From NCBI RefSeq assembly GCF_001591605.1, contig NZ_BCVF01000012.1, positions 1 to 64,000 of the forward strand: a stretch of DNA of 64,000 bases, written 5' to 3'. Shown piece by piece: positions 1 to 9,024 of the stretch; position 1 is the stretch's first letter; each line of letters opens with the position of its first letter. Position numbers and translations under genes: made by a program. A model generated the notes under the pieces. It searched no databases. It was not told where the DNA came from and was given only the letters and a program-made list of their open reading frames with translations. Source of the DNA: Bacillus badius NBRC 15713 (GTDB lineage Bacteria > Bacillota > Bacilli > Bacillales > Domibacillaceae).

Positions 1-13
1 TCGACATACTGGA

Positions 14-44
14 GTGAACCGCTTTCAGCCGGTTCGCTTTTTTC
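14..44 (+). terminator. Rho-independent terminator of the gene left of the window
   Basis: An 8-bp stem (14-21 with 30-37, one G-T pair) with an 8-base loop is followed by a T-rich run. It ends a transcript entering from the left; that gene lies outside the window. Confidence 0.75.
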
Positions 45-205
45 TTTTGAAAGGGCAGAGAATGACTGTCATGATTTTCCCTTTCCCAGCATATCAATTG
101 TTGGGATAAAGCTTTATGATTTAGAGCTGGCTTCAATGGAAAAAAATAAATAGACAGGATAGACAGCAATTATCAAAATTTCGACAAATAATTTTACAAG
201 GTCAA

Positions 206-232
206 GCAGGAGATTTTATAGGAAAGGAGAAT
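206..232 (+). promoter_or_regulatory. Candidate sigma-H promoter of hpf
   Basis: GCAGGAGAT (206-214), an 11-base spacer and GGAGAAT (226-232) fit the published sigma-H pattern RnAGGAwww-N11/12-RnnGAAT, apart from one position in the -35 tail. It lies about 37 bases before the hpf start. In B. subtilis the orthologue (yvyD) is controlled by sigma-H and sigma-B. I saw no convincing sigma-B site here. Confidence 0.55.
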
Positions 233-268
233 TATATATACATAGCTATTGTAAAAGGAGGAGTCAGC

Positions 269-829
269 ATGTTAGACTACAGCATTCGTGGCGAGAACAT
301 TGAAGTAACTCCGGCAATTCGTGAATATGTCGAGAAAAAGATCAGCAAATTGGAGCGTTATTTTATTGAATCTCCAGATGCTACTGCCCACGTAAACTTG
401 AAAGTTTACTCTGATAAAAATTCGAAAGTCGAAGTCACAATTCCTATGAAAAATCTCGTGCTTCGAGCCGAAGAACGAAATGAAGATATGTATGCAGCGA
501 TCGATTTAATTGTTGATAAATTAGAGCGTCAAATCCGCAAACATAAAACAAAAGTGAATCGCAAATTCCGTGAAAAGGGCGATCCGCAAGATTTCTTTGC
601 ATCTGCGCAAAGTGAAACAGCAGCCACTGAAGTGGAAGAAGATACAGATGAACTGGCCATTGTGCGTACAAAGCAATTTGATTTAAAGCCAATGGATTCT
701 GAGGAAGCGGTATTGCAAATGAACTTGCTTGGCCATAACTTCTTTATTTACACAGATGCGGAAAGCAACGGCACAAACATCGTGTACAAAAGAAAAGACG
801 GAAAATACGGTTTAATTGAAACCAATTGA
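269..829 (+). CDS. hpf: Ribosome hibernation promoting factor, long form
   Basis: This 186-residue protein is a long-form HPF (B. subtilis YvyD). Residues 1-100 are the S30AE domain that occupies the mRNA and tRNA channel of the 30S subunit. An acidic linker follows, and residues 127-182 form the C-terminal domain that dimerises two 70S ribosomes into inactive 100S particles. The length matches Firmicute long HPF, and the two-domain layout separates it from short HPF or YfiA. The start has a strong AAAGGAGGAG site at 254-263. A terminator follows directly and a sigma-H-like promoter precedes it, fitting a single-gene unit induced on entry to stationary phase. secA lies downstream, as in Bacillus. 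Confidence 0.95.
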   Translation: MLDYSIRGENIEVTPAIREYVEKKISKLERYFIESPDATAHVNLKVYSDKNSKVEVTIPMKNLVLRAEERNEDMYAAIDLIVDKLERQIRKHKTKVNRKFREKGDPQDFFASAQSETAATEVEEDTDELAIVRTKQFDLKPMDSEEAVLQMNLLGHNFFIYTDAESNGTNIVYKRKDGKYGLIETN

Positions 830-842
830 TAGAACATGAACA

Positions 843-880
843 AAACCTCCGGCTGTCTTCAGACAGCCGGAGGTTTTTTG
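843..880 (+). terminator. Terminator of hpf
   Basis: AACCTCCGGCTGTC and its complement GACAGCCGGAGGTT form a long GC-rich hairpin with a tiny loop, followed by TTTT. It closes the hpf transcript. Confidence 0.9.
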
Positions 881-1142
881 TTGATATTCGATCCAACGTA
901 CTGTTTTTATCGCAGGCTTGGTCCTATAGGCAGGCTTGCTTAGCAATAAGAGCGCCCAGGCAACAGACTTTTTTTATGAAAGGGAAAATGCTTGTGCCCC
1001 AAGGGGTTATCAGAGCCCGCCCGTAAAAAGAGGGAAAGAAGTCAGGAAGAGTTTCAAGAAAATGTTCCTTTTAAAGAGACAGTATCAAGCGATAAATGGA
1101 TAAAAATGAAAGTTTAGCAGTAAGCCTGTCCCCTTTTGAGAT

Positions 1143-1234
1143 TAGGCCTTGGTTTTAGGTGAAACCAGCCGCTATGATGGGTAGCGTAAAGACTAGGCCG
1201 GATAGAAAAGCGCTGACGCTTTCCTGGCGGCTGG
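1143..1234 (+). ncRNA. Structured 5' leader, family unknown
   Basis: The leader of the secreted coiled-coil gene can fold into several helices. TGGTTT (1150-1155) pairs with AAACCA (1162-1167). CCAGCCGC (1165-1172) pairs with GCGGCTGG (1227-1234). CGCTA (1170-1174) pairs with TAGCG (1182-1186). AAAGCG (1207-1212) pairs with CGCTTT (1217-1222). The second and third helices share bases 1170-1172, so they exclude each other, as in a switch. TAGGCC occurs twice (1143, 1194). I could not match it to the c-di-GMP, c-di-AMP, M-box, manganese or other riboswitch consensuses I know. The remaining non-coding sequence at 881-1142 shows nothing recognisable. Confidence 0.35.
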
Positions 1235-1274
1235 CTGATCTTTGCTTAACCAATGTTAAAGGAGGAGTTATTGA

Positions 1275-1961
1275 ATGACAAAAAAGAAAAAAGCATCATC
1301 CATATTGGCAATGACGCTGGCAGCAGGAACCATGTTTTCAGTCCCTGTGTACGGGCATGCAGCACAACAAAATGATGTTCATCCATCCGAAAAACAAGAG
1401 TGGGCAAAGAATGCGGATACCAAGAAACACAATGGGCAGACTCAACAATTCCAATCCATTGATCAGCAGCTTGTTAAAATCGAAGAAACACTGGGCGCTT
1501 ACAAACAAGAAATAGATGCCTTGAATCTTGAAACGCCAGCGGTGAAAGACGGCGGACAAGAGCAATCGGCTCCTGAAGGAATGGAAACACATGAGGAATA
1601 TAAAAATAAATTAACGGCTTTGGAGAACCGTCTCATTGCTGTGAATAACCGTTTGGATTCCTTGACAGTAAAGGGTGCAGACACGACAGAAATTGAACAG
1701 CGCCAGCAAAAGGTGGAAGTGCTGCAAGTTGAATTGAACACGATTGTTCAAACAATTATCGGCGAGGTTCAAGAAGAACCTGGTGATAGGCCAGATTCTG
1801 AAGATAACATGGAGACAGTCTCTCAAACGCCAAGAGCGGATTCTGAAGAAGATAGGACATCTGGGGAAACAATCAATCATCGATTAGATGAGCTGGAAAA
1901 CCGTGTAGGCGAACTGGAAAGACAAGCTGCGCCGCAAAACTCCCAAGAAGCAACACTGTAA
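1275..1961 (+). CDS. Secreted coiled-coil protein of unknown function
   Basis: The 228-residue product starts with a Sec signal peptide: basic MTKKKK, a hydrophobic core to about residue 25, and a likely cleavage near GHAA at 27-30. The mature part is polar, acidic and rich in Glu, Gln, Asn and Leu. Heptad-like stretches at about 60-90, 105-165 and 200-220 suggest coiled coils separated by a Pro/Glu-rich linker. No catalytic domain or cell-wall anchor is visible. The start has an AAAGGAGGAG site at 1258-1267. It stands alone between a structured leader and its own terminator. It could be a wall-associated or regulatory spacer protein, but no family is recognised. Confidence 0.8.
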   Translation: MTKKKKASSILAMTLAAGTMFSVPVYGHAAQQNDVHPSEKQEWAKNADTKKHNGQTQQFQSIDQQLVKIEETLGAYKQEIDALNLETPAVKDGGQEQSAPEGMETHEEYKNKLTALENRLIAVNNRLDSLTVKGADTTEIEQRQQKVEVLQVELNTIVQTIIGEVQEEPGDRPDSEDNMETVSQTPRADSEEDRTSGETINHRLDELENRVGELERQAAPQNSQEATL

Positions 1962-1967
1962 CAAGAA

Positions 1968-2000
1968 AACAGGCTCCCTAATCAGGGAGCCTGTTTCTCT
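1968..2000 (+). terminator. Terminator of the coiled-coil gene
   Basis: ACAGGCTCCCT (1969-1979) pairs with AGGGAGCCTGT (1984-1994), followed by a T-rich tract. Confidence 0.9.
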
Positions 2001-2174
2001 TTGTAAGCGCGGAGACATTCAGCCGGTTCACAAGGGAACTGGCGACACTAAACAACAAAAAGGGACAATTGTTTAAATTTTTTGGCTGTTTTTAACAAAT
2101 CGGTCGCTCTACTGCAAGTTGACAATTCATGTTACTATAGAGAAAGAGTTGATGATCCAGGGGGGAGTAAATTT

Positions 2175-3239
2175 ATGTTAGTTGGACGGAATGAACCATG
2201 TCCATGCGGAAGCGGAAAGAAGTTCAAAAAATGCTGCGGAAAGATCGAAGGCTCGGCGATTCATGGCGTGATGCAGGAAGAGCTGGAAAACCTGCAGCGT
2301 GAACTCATCGATTACGCGATGGAGCATCATTCATATGAAATGAAAAAACGATTTCAATCGCTTTTACATACATACGAAGTTTTGCGCAAAGATCCGCAGG
2401 TGTATTTAATCGCTTTTGAAATCTGGTTTATTTTGACGCAGCCTGTGAAGAATGGGCAGACCATTCTTGAGGAATTCGTGGCCCAGCGCGCCCAAACGGT
2501 GAAAAGAGAGCGGACGAGAGAAGTCTTTCTTACATGGCCGCAAGTCAAATTTATAGCGGGTACCGTGAAAGCCGCACAAGGCAACGTATATGAAGTGGAA
2601 GATGTGTTGTCAGGAGAGAAAATGTCTATTCGCGCACGTCGTCAGCTGCCGATTGAAGAGGTCTTTGTAACCGGCGGATTGCTGCCATTTGAACAAGCAT
2701 ATACCTTCTTCATGATTGATTTTCACTTTGAACAATATGTCGTGTCAAAGGCAGAAAGCTGGCTCGCTTCACAGTTTAAACAAGCGGGAGAAGAGAATCC
2801 GCAGTCGTTCTTGGCTGCGAATTGGCTGCCTGTCTTGGAAGGGCTGTTTGCCATCTATGGCGAGGAAGAACCAATGGCTGAAAAGACGCCTGACTACAGC
2901 GAGCTGACTTGGGAAAAAGATTCCCAGAAAAAAACGGCAGATGCGTTACTGGCTTTTCTCGCAGAAGAAGGAGTAGAAGAGCTGCGCCAGCAATCAGCGG
3001 TGCTCCTCTGGAATCTCTATTGCCGCAAAGAAAACCCAACGATTCGCAAGCCGGAAATTTATACAGCTGCCCTTTATTCGCTTTTACAGTCCCACGGAAT
3101 GGTTGACACAGATTATTCCAACAGCCAGCTGGCTTCCCGATTAGGGGTATCTGCTGCGAGTCTGTCCAAGCGGGTCAAGGAAATTGAACCTGTTCTGGAA
3201 GAGCATTTGCAGCAAAATAAACAATCTGTACAAGTATAA
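2175..3239 (+). CDS. SEC-C motif protein with C-terminal helix-turn-helix
   Basis: The frame is open from 2082, but the start is set at 2175, which has an AGGGGGGAG site just upstream; this gives 354 residues. Residues 4-20 form a SEC-C zinc motif ([13 protein letters not shown]), nearly the same as the C-terminal tail of SecA in the next gene. In SecA this motif binds SecB, phospholipid or ribosomes, and related YecA-type proteins carry it too. The middle (about 60-280) is helical and unrecognised. Residues 312-340 resemble a helix-turn-helix (NSQLASRLGVSAASLSKRVK). The gene is monocistronic with its own terminator, between hpf and secA. A role linked to SecA or the ribosome is a guess from the shared motif and position. 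Confidence 0.8.
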   Translation: MLVGRNEPCPCGSGKKFKKCCGKIEGSAIHGVMQEELENLQRELIDYAMEHHSYEMKKRFQSLLHTYEVLRKDPQVYLIAFEIWFILTQPVKNGQTILEEFVAQRAQTVKRERTREVFLTWPQVKFIAGTVKAAQGNVYEVEDVLSGEKMSIRARRQLPIEEVFVTGGLLPFEQAYTFFMIDFHFEQYVVSKAESWLASQFKQAGEENPQSFLAANWLPVLEGLFAIYGEEEPMAEKTPDYSELTWEKDSQKKTADALLAFLAEEGVEELRQQSAVLLWNLYCRKENPTIRKPEIYTAALYSLLQSHGMVDTDYSNSQLASRLGVSAASLSKRVKEIEPVLEEHLQQNKQSVQV

Positions 3240-3240
3240 A

Positions 3241-3270
3241 AGCGCCTTCGCGGGCGCTTTTATTTTTTTA
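3241..3270 (+). terminator. Terminator of the SEC-C gene
   Basis: AAAGCGCC and GGCGCTTT flank a short loop, followed by an AT-rich T run. Confidence 0.85.
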
Positions 3271-3395
3271 GCGTCTCCTGCCCTATGCCGTTCAGTTGTT
3301 TCAAACAGGTGATAGTGGTAATATTAAATAGGATTTTATGAGGTTTTCAGGCTCACGGACTAACTTGTTGCAAGTAAAAAGGAGCGGCTATATAA

Positions 3396-5900
3396 ATGGG
3401 CTTATTAACAAAAATGTTTGATGCAAATAAACGCGATGTAAAGCGGTTAGAAAAAATGGCGCTGCAAATCGAATCATTGGCAGACAAAATGGAACAGCTG
3501 TCTGATGAAGAATTGCGCGCTAAAACGATAGAGTTTCAAGAGCGTTACGCCAAAGGCGAGTCGCTTGATGATTTATTAACAGAGGCTTTCGCAGTTGTGC
3601 GTGAAGGCGCGCGCCGTGTATTAGGCCTTTATCCGTACCGTGTTCAGCTCATGGGAGGGATTGCTCTTCATGAAGGCAATATCTCCGAGATGAAGACCGG
3701 GGAAGGAAAAACGTTAACAGCCACAATGCCGGTGTATTTAAATGCGCTTTCCGGCAAAGGCGTCCACGTGATTACAGTCAATGAATATCTGGCTTCACGT
3801 GACGCAGCAGAAATGGGCGAGCTGTATAATTTTCTCGGTTTAAGTGTCGGGCTGAATTTAAACAGCTTATCAAAAGAAGAAAAGAAAGAAGCGTATGCAG
3901 CCGATATTACGTACGGAACGAATAATGAATTCGGCTTTGATTACTTACGGGACAATATGGTGCTTTACAAAGAACATAAAGTACAGCGCCCGCTCCACTT
4001 TGCTGTCATCGATGAAGTGGACTCTATTTTAATTGATGAAGCGCGCACACCGCTGATTATTTCCGGCCAAGCGCAAAAGTCAACCCAGCTGTATATTCAC
4101 GCGAACAGCTTTGTCCGCACGCTAAGAGTGGAAGATGATTACACTTACGATGAAAAGACAAAAAGTGTTCTTTTAACGGAAGAAGGAATCAACAAGGCGG
4201 AGAAGGCATTCAGCATTGAAAACCTGTTTGATTTGAAGCATGTAACGCTCAATCATCACATTAATCAGGCGCTTAAAGCGCATGTCACGATGCAGCGCGA
4301 TGTGGATTATGTTGTGCAGGAAGATGAAGTCGTTATTGTTGACCAGTTTACAGGTCGTTTAATGAAAGGACGCCGCTACAGCGAAGGGCTTCACCAGGCG
4401 ATTGAAGCGAAGGAAGGCGTTTCTATTCAAAACGAAAGCATGACGATGGCGACCATCACTTTCCAGAACTTCTTCCGCATGTATGAAAAGCTTTCTGGAA
4501 TGACCGGTACAGCAAAAACGGAAGAAGAAGAATTCCGCAATATTTATAATATGAAGGTCATCAGTATCCCAACGAACCGTCCAATCGCCCGGGAAGATCG
4601 GGCAGATTTAATTTATGCTTCAATGGAGGGCAAATTCCGGGCGGTGGTTGAAGATATATACCAGCGCCACCAGCTGAAGCAGCCGGTGCTTGTTGGTACA
4701 GTAGCGATCGAAACGTCGGAATTGATCTCTTCTTTGCTGGCGAAACGGGGAGTTCCGCATAACGTATTAAATGCGAAAAATCACGGCCGTGAAGCTGAGA
4801 TTATTATGGAAGCAGGTCAGCCAGGTGCCGTCACCATTGCGACGAATATGGCTGGGCGCGGAACGGATATTAAGCTGGGAGAAGGCGTGAAAGAGCTGGG
4901 CGGCCTTGCGGTTATCGGCACGGAGCGCCATGAATCCCGCCGGATTGATAACCAGCTGCGCGGGCGTTCCGGCCGACAAGGAGACCCGGGGATTACGCAA
5001 TTTTATCTTTCTATGGAAGATGAGCTTATGCGCCGCTTCGGATCAGATAACATGAAATCCATGATGGAAAGGCTAGGCATGGACGACAGCCAGCCGATCC
5101 AGAGCAAGATGGTCAGCAAAGCAGTGGAATCGGCTCAGAAGCGGGTAGAGGGCAATAACTTCGATGCGCGGAAACGTTTGCTTGAATATGATGATGTGCT
5201 GCGCCAGCAACGGGAAATTATCTATAAGCAGCGTGATGAAGTGCTGGAATCGGAAAACCTGCGTGAAATTTTAGAAGGCATGATCCTCATGGTGATTAAA
5301 CAATTTGTCGAAGCGCATAGAATCACGGCGGGAGCAGAGGACGAAAAGGATATTCAGTCTATTGCCGACTATGCAAATGCCAACTTGTTAAGTGAAGGTG
5401 AACTGACTGCGGCTGATTTACAAGGCAAGGATGCCGATGAGATCGTGGAGATCATTTTTGAAAAAGTCACTGCCCGTTATAATGAGCGGGAAGAGCAAAT
5501 GGGCGAAGAGCAAATGCGCGAGTTTGAGAAAGTAGTGCTGCTTCGTGCAGTCGACTCAAAATGGATCAATCATATTGATGCGATGGATCAGCTGCGCCAG
5601 GGGATTCATTTGCGCGCTTACGGGCAAATCGATCCGCTTCGCGAATACCAAAACGAAGGATTTGCCATGTTTGAAAACATGGTTGCGGCCATTAACGAAG
5701 AAGCAGCTAAGTATGTCATGAAAGCGGAAATCCGCAACAACCTCGAACGCCAGGAAGTGGCAAAAGGTCAAGCGGTTAATCCGAAAGAAGACGAAGACGG
5801 CAAATCAAAGAAAAAGCCGGTCAGAAAAGCTCCGGCGGTCGGCAGAAATGAAGCCTGCCCATGCGGCAGCGGCAAAAAATACAAAAACTGCTGCGGGTAA
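3396..5900 (+). CDS. secA: Preprotein translocase ATPase SecA
   Basis: This is the motor ATPase that drives secretory proteins through SecYEG. At 834 residues it has normal Bacillus SecA length. Visible parts are the Walker A TGEGKT at residues 101-106, the [15 protein letters not shown] Walker B region near 207-221, the preprotein-crosslinking domain, and the helicase motif region containing [10 protein letters not shown]. The C-terminal zinc tail [13 protein letters not shown] is complete. The start is preceded by AAAGGAGCGG at 3379-3388. It sits between the SEC-C gene and prfB as in the Bacillus backbone. A palindromic repeat element begins right after its stop. Confidence 0.98.
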   Translation: MGLLTKMFDANKRDVKRLEKMALQIESLADKMEQLSDEELRAKTIEFQERYAKGESLDDLLTEAFAVVREGARRVLGLYPYRVQLMGGIALHEGNISEMKTGEGKTLTATMPVYLNALSGKGVHVITVNEYLASRDAAEMGELYNFLGLSVGLNLNSLSKEEKKEAYAADITYGTNNEFGFDYLRDNMVLYKEHKVQRPLHFAVIDEVDSILIDEARTPLIISGQAQKSTQLYIHANSFVRTLRVEDDYTYDEKTKSVLLTEEGINKAEKAFSIENLFDLKHVTLNHHINQALKAHVTMQRDVDYVVQEDEVVIVDQFTGRLMKGRRYSEGLHQAIEAKEGVSIQNESMTMATITFQNFFRMYEKLSGMTGTAKTEEEEFRNIYNMKVISIPTNRPIAREDRADLIYASMEGKFRAVVEDIYQRHQLKQPVLVGTVAIETSELISSLLAKRGVPHNVLNAKNHGREAEIIMEAGQPGAVTIATNMAGRGTDIKLGEGVKELGGLAVIGTERHESRRIDNQLRGRSGRQGDPGITQFYLSMEDELMRRFGSDNMKSMMERLGMDDSQPIQSKMVSKAVESAQKRVEGNNFDARKRLLEYDDVLRQQREIIYKQRDEVLESENLREILEGMILMVIKQFVEAHRITAGAEDEKDIQSIADYANANLLSEGELTAADLQGKDADEIVEIIFEKVTARYNEREEQMGEEQMREFEKVVLLRAVDSKWINHIDAMDQLRQGIHLRAYGQIDPLREYQNEGFAMFENMVAAINEEAAKYVMKAEIRNNLERQEVAKGQAVNPKEDEDGKSKKKPVRKAPAVGRNEACPCGSGKKYKNCCG

Positions 5901-5901
5901 C

Positions 5902-6050
5902 AAGAAAAGCGGAAGGCGCTCGTTCAGCGGCGACAGGCAAATATTCTTCAGCCAAGGAAGTGTTCTTGGCTTCTAGGGCAGAGGGTTATTTGTCCGCGAG
6001 CCGCTAGCGCCTAAAGCTGGACAAAAAGAAAAGCGGAAGGCGCTTTTTTG
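5902..6050. repeat. Large palindromic intergenic repeat element
   Basis: Two copies of AAGAAAAGCGGAAGGCGCT-like sequence (5902-5920 and about 6026-6043) bracket an imperfect palindrome. GGCGCT (5915-5920) pairs with AGCGCC (6006-6011), AGCGGC (5926-5931) with GCCGCT (6000-6005), CAAATA (5938-5943) with TATTTG (5987-5992), and an inner CCAAG with CTTGG. The unit folds into one long hairpin of about 100 bases, and the second copy ends in TTTTTT. Similar AAAAGCGGAAG..CGC units are dispersed in several Bacillaceae genomes (recollection, not searched). It probably also terminates secA. Confidence 0.7.
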
Positions 6051-6111
6051 TATAAATAAGATGACGCAAGACATTTAACTATAGCGATGAACATAAAGAA
6101 GAGGTGCTGAG

Positions 6112-7210
6112 ATGGAATTATTTGAAATTCGAAATGAGCTCGACAAAACAGCTAAGAAATTAGCGGACTTCAGGGGGTCTCTTTGACTTAGAACAAAAAG
6201 AGGAACGCATTGCAGCGCTTGAAGATGAAATGCTGCACCCTAATTTTTGGGATGATCAGCAGGCGGCACAAACGGTCATCAACGAAGCAAACGGCTTAAA
6301 AGAAATTGTTAATGAGTACAATGAGCTGCTGGAAGTTCAGGAAAATCTGGAGCTGACGCATGAGCTTGTAAAAGAAGAAGCGGATGCCGAACTGCAGGCA
6401 GAGCTTGAAGGGGAGCTTGAGGAGTTTCGCAATCGAATCGGTGATTTTGAGCTCCAGCTGCTGTTGAGCGGCCCTTACGACAAGAATAACGCCATGCTGG
6501 AATTGCATCCGGGAGCGGGCGGTACGGAATCCCAGGATTTTGGCTCTATGCTGCTGCGCATGTATACGCGCTGGGGAGAAAAGCAAGGATTCAAGGTGGA
6601 AACGATGGATTACCTTCCTGGAGATGAAGCCGGTCTAAAAAGTGTGACGCTTTTATTTAAAGGCCATAATGCTTACGGTTACTTAAAAGCAGAGAAAGGC
6701 GTCCACCGCCTTGTCCGTATTTCCCCATTTGATTCGTCTGGACGCCGCCATACATCATTCGTTTCTTGTGAAGTAATGCCTGAGTTCAATGACGATATCG
6801 AAATTGACATTCGTACGGAAGATCTGAAAATAGACACATACCGTTCAAGCGGCGCCGGCGGTCAGCATGTTAACACGACTGATTCTGCGGTACGGATTAC
6901 TCATTTGCCGACGAATACAGTGGTGACTTGCCAGTCGGAGCGTTCACAAATCAAAAACCGTGAACATGCGATGAAAATGCTAAAAGCGAAGCTTTATCAA
7001 AAGAAGATAGAGGAGCAGGAGGCAGAACTGGCGGAAATCCGGGGCGAGCAAAAGGAAATCGGCTGGGGAAGCCAAATTCGTTCTTACGTCTTCCATCCGT
7101 ATTCAATGGTGAAGGATCACCGGACAAATGAGGAAACAGGAAATGTTCAAGCGGTGATGGACGGGGAAATCAACCCATTTATTAATGCTTATTTGCGCTC
7201 TCGCTTATAA
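6112..7210 (+). CDS. prfB: Peptide chain release factor 2, programmed +1 frameshift
   Basis: RF2 releases peptides at UGA and UAA stops. Translation starts at ATG 6112 (GAGGTG site), reads 24 codons to CTT at 6181-6183, meets an in-frame TGA at 6184-6186, shifts +1 over base 6184 and continues from GAC at 6185. The product, join(6112..6183, 6185..7210), is 365 residues, normal for RF2. Diagnostic features are the SPF stop-codon recognition tripeptide ([11 protein letters not shown]) and the GAGGQ catalytic loop that reaches the peptidyl-transferase centre. The gene is intact, and the interruption is the conserved autoregulatory site. It sits between secA and cccB, as in B. subtilis. Confidence 0.97.
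6172..6187 (+). promoter_or_regulatory. RF2 autoregulatory frameshift site
   Basis: An internal Shine-Dalgarno-like AGGGGG (6172-6177) lies three bases before the slippery CTTTGAC (6181-6187), which contains the in-frame TGA. When RF2 is scarce, the ribosome pauses at TGA and slips from CTT to TTT, restoring the RF2 frame. Confidence 0.95.
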
Positions 7211-7216
7211 GAAATC

Positions 7217-7250
7217 AGCCCTCTGCCGGCATTCCCGGCAGAGGGCTTTT
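7217..7250 (+). terminator. Terminator of prfB
   Basis: AGCCCTCTGCCGG (7217-7229) pairs perfectly with CCGGCAGAGGGCT (7235-7247), then TTTT. The following 320 bases before cccB contain no ORF with a ribosome-binding site. A TATACT box near 7532 may be the cccB -10, without a clear -35. Confidence 0.9.
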
Positions 7251-7576
7251 GTCAACAATGAGCACGGCTGAATTCTTCATTTAAAAAAGGTTTAAAGGGC
7301 TTAAAAAAGGCTATCATAATAACTGTATGGACTTGAGGATGGATACATAAAATCCGCCTGATGCAATACACTAACCGTAATGCCAAAGGATGGGGACTAA
7401 GCGTGTAATCAGTTAGGTGTGCAAAGTTCAAAAAATGTTTACAATTGCCGGTTTAGTTGATTTCACTAGTCTGGCTGCTGTTTCGCCCTGCTTTTAGCCA
7501 ACTGATCTGGTTTCAAAATAGGCTGGCTTTGGTATACTTAACATGGAATGATTATTTTTGCCTAGGAGGAGAGAAT

Positions 7577-7912
7577 ATGGAATTTAAAAAATCATTAATG
7601 GCCCTGCTAATCGGTTCATCAGTGGCGCTTGCAGCTTGCGGCGGCGGGGATGATAATGCAGGCAAAGACAATGATGGCGGCAAAGAAACAGCCAGCGCGG
7701 ATGGCGAACAAGTGTACAAGCAAAGCTGTATGAGCTGCCACGGTGAAAAGCTTGAAGGGCAAGTAGGTCCTGCACTGGATAAGATCGGCAGCAAATACAG
7801 CAAGGATGAAATTTTAAATATTGTTGAAAACGGGAAAGGCCAAATGCCTCCGAATGTAGTTAAAGGCGATGACGCTGAAGCAGTAGCCGAATGGCTGGCT
7901 ACAAAAAAATAA
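7577..7912 (+). CDS. cccB: Cytochrome c-551, lipoprotein
   Basis: The 111-residue protein is a small membrane-anchored c-type cytochrome that carries electrons to terminal oxidases on the outer face of the membrane. The start at 7577 follows AGGAGGAGAG; an upstream in-frame start at 7457 lacks such a site. The lipobox LAAC places the lipidated Cys at residue 21. A Gly/Asp-rich linker leads to the haem motif CMSCH (51-55), and Met90 in GQMPP is the likely distal ligand. Size and order match B. subtilis CccB. It is monocistronic, with a terminator directly after. Confidence 0.93.
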   Translation: MEFKKSLMALLIGSSVALAACGGGDDNAGKDNDGGKETASADGEQVYKQSCMSCHGEKLEGQVGPALDKIGSKYSKDEILNIVENGKGQMPPNVVKGDDAEAVAEWLATKK

Positions 7913-7920
7913 GTGTAAAA

Positions 7921-7952
7921 AGAATGCAGCTTGTGCTTGCATTCTTTTTTAT
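7921..7952 (+). terminator. Terminator of cccB
   Basis: AGAATGCA (7921-7928) pairs with TGCATTCT (7938-7945), then a T run. The AT-rich stretch at 7953-8236 shows no supported gene. Confidence 0.88.
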
Positions 7953-8236
7953 TTTTGCAGGCGGACGGGAACGGTTGCTTTCTATTTCAAGCACTTCGCT
8001 TTCCGCTTCTCTATATTAATGAATAAAACATCAGCATTTAATAATAACCGCGCTTTTTTCGACAATATTTTATCGATAAACAGAAGAATATTCCCCTTGC
8101 TTGTTACAAAATATTTCAGTTTTTTTACCGTGTATTTAAGCCATTTAGGGCAAGAAAAACGATCATTTTTTGGCAAATCCTCCAAAAACAATCGGATATA
8201 TTACGCTATGAAAAGAAAATGTAATCAAAATAAACC

Positions 8237-8264
8237 TTAACAAGCATTTAATCAGTGATATAAT
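8237..8264 (+). promoter_or_regulatory. Sigma-A promoter of ftsEX
   Basis: TTAACA (8237-8242), a 16-base spacer and a perfect TATAAT (8259-8264) lie 73 bases before the ftsE start. Confidence 0.7.
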
Positions 8265-8337
8265 GAATCTGGATTTTGGGGAGCCGTATATTATCAGCTC
8301 TTCCATACATAAACGACAAAAAATGACAGGTGATTTG

Positions 8338-9024
8338 ATGATAGAAATGAAGGATGTGACAAAGAAATACCCGAACGGAGTCACTGCTTTGCGAGGCGTT
8401 GATATCTCCATTAAACCGGGTGAATTTGTCTATGTTGTTGGTCCGAGCGGTGCCGGCAAGTCGACCTTTATTAAGCTGATGTATAGAGAAGAAAAGCCGA
8501 CGAGCGGACAAATCGTCGTCAATGGGGTCAACCTATCGACTTTGAAGGACAAGTCGGTTCCGTTGCTCCGCCGTCAGATCGGCGTAGTATTTCAAGACTT
8601 CAAGCTGCTTCCGACGCTTACAGTGTATGAAAATGTTGCTTTTGCTATGGAAGTTATTGAAGAAAGCCCGTCCGCCATTAAAAAACGGGTCATGGAGGTT
8701 CTTGATCTGGTTGGCTTAAAAAGCAAAGCAAGAATGCTTCCGGGAGAATTATCTGGCGGTGAACAACAGCGCGTATCCATTGCGCGTTCCATCGTCAATC
8801 AGCCGAAGGTCGTTATTGCTGACGAACCGACAGGGAATCTTGATCCTGATACAGCATGGGGGATTATGGATATTTTTGAAAAGATTAATGCGAAAGGCAC
8901 GACCTTAGTAATGGCGACTCATAACAAGGAAATCGTCAATACGATCCGCCGCCGGGTATTGGCGATTGAGGATGGCCGGATCGTGCGCGATGAACAGCGG
9001 GGGGATTATGGTTATGAAATCTAG
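8338..9024 (+). CDS. ftsE: Cell-division ABC transporter ATPase FtsE
   Basis: FtsE powers FtsX, which transmits force across the membrane to activate peptidoglycan hydrolases. The 228-residue product has the usual FtsE length when started at 8338. The frame opens at 8263, but that lies inside the promoter. Walker A GPSGAGKST is at residues 35-43, the LSGGEQQR signature at about 140, and Walker B VVIADEP just after. A weak AGGTGA site precedes the start. The gene overlaps ftsX by 11 bases, showing translational coupling, and a secreted M23 hydrolase gene follows ftsX. Confidence 0.96.
   Translation: MIEMKDVTKKYPNGVTALRGVDISIKPGEFVYVVGPSGAGKSTFIKLMYREEKPTSGQIVVNGVNLSTLKDKSVPLLRRQIGVVFQDFKLLPTLTVYENVAFAMEVIEESPSAIKKRVMEVLDLVGLKSKARMLPGELSGGEQQRVSIARSIVNQPKVVIADEPTGNLDPDTAWGIMDIFEKINAKGTTLVMATHNKEIVNTIRRRVLAIEDGRIVRDEQRGDYGYEI

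Noticed and set aside
826-1026. 66-residue ORF after hpf
   Set aside because: It runs through the hpf terminator hairpin, has no ribosome-binding site and its sequence looks random.
1143-1240. c-di-GMP or c-di-AMP riboswitch before the coiled-coil gene
   Set aside because: Short stretches such as GTAGCGTAAAG recall the c-di-GMP-I core, but the GGGCAAACC segment and the receptor order are missing. The conserved segments of the ydaO class are also absent.
6230-7210. RF2 as a gene starting at 6230 or as a pseudogene
   Set aside because: The upstream 24 codons with start, ribosome-binding site and the standard frameshift site show that the gene is intact and begins at 6112.
7982-8240. Small ORFs on both strands between cccB and ftsE
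   Set aside because: AT-rich, no ribosome-binding sites, overlapping each other and the ftsEX promoter.
8263-8337. Extended start of FtsE at 8263
   Set aside because: The codon lies at the end of the -10 box. ATG 8338 gives the normal 228 residues.
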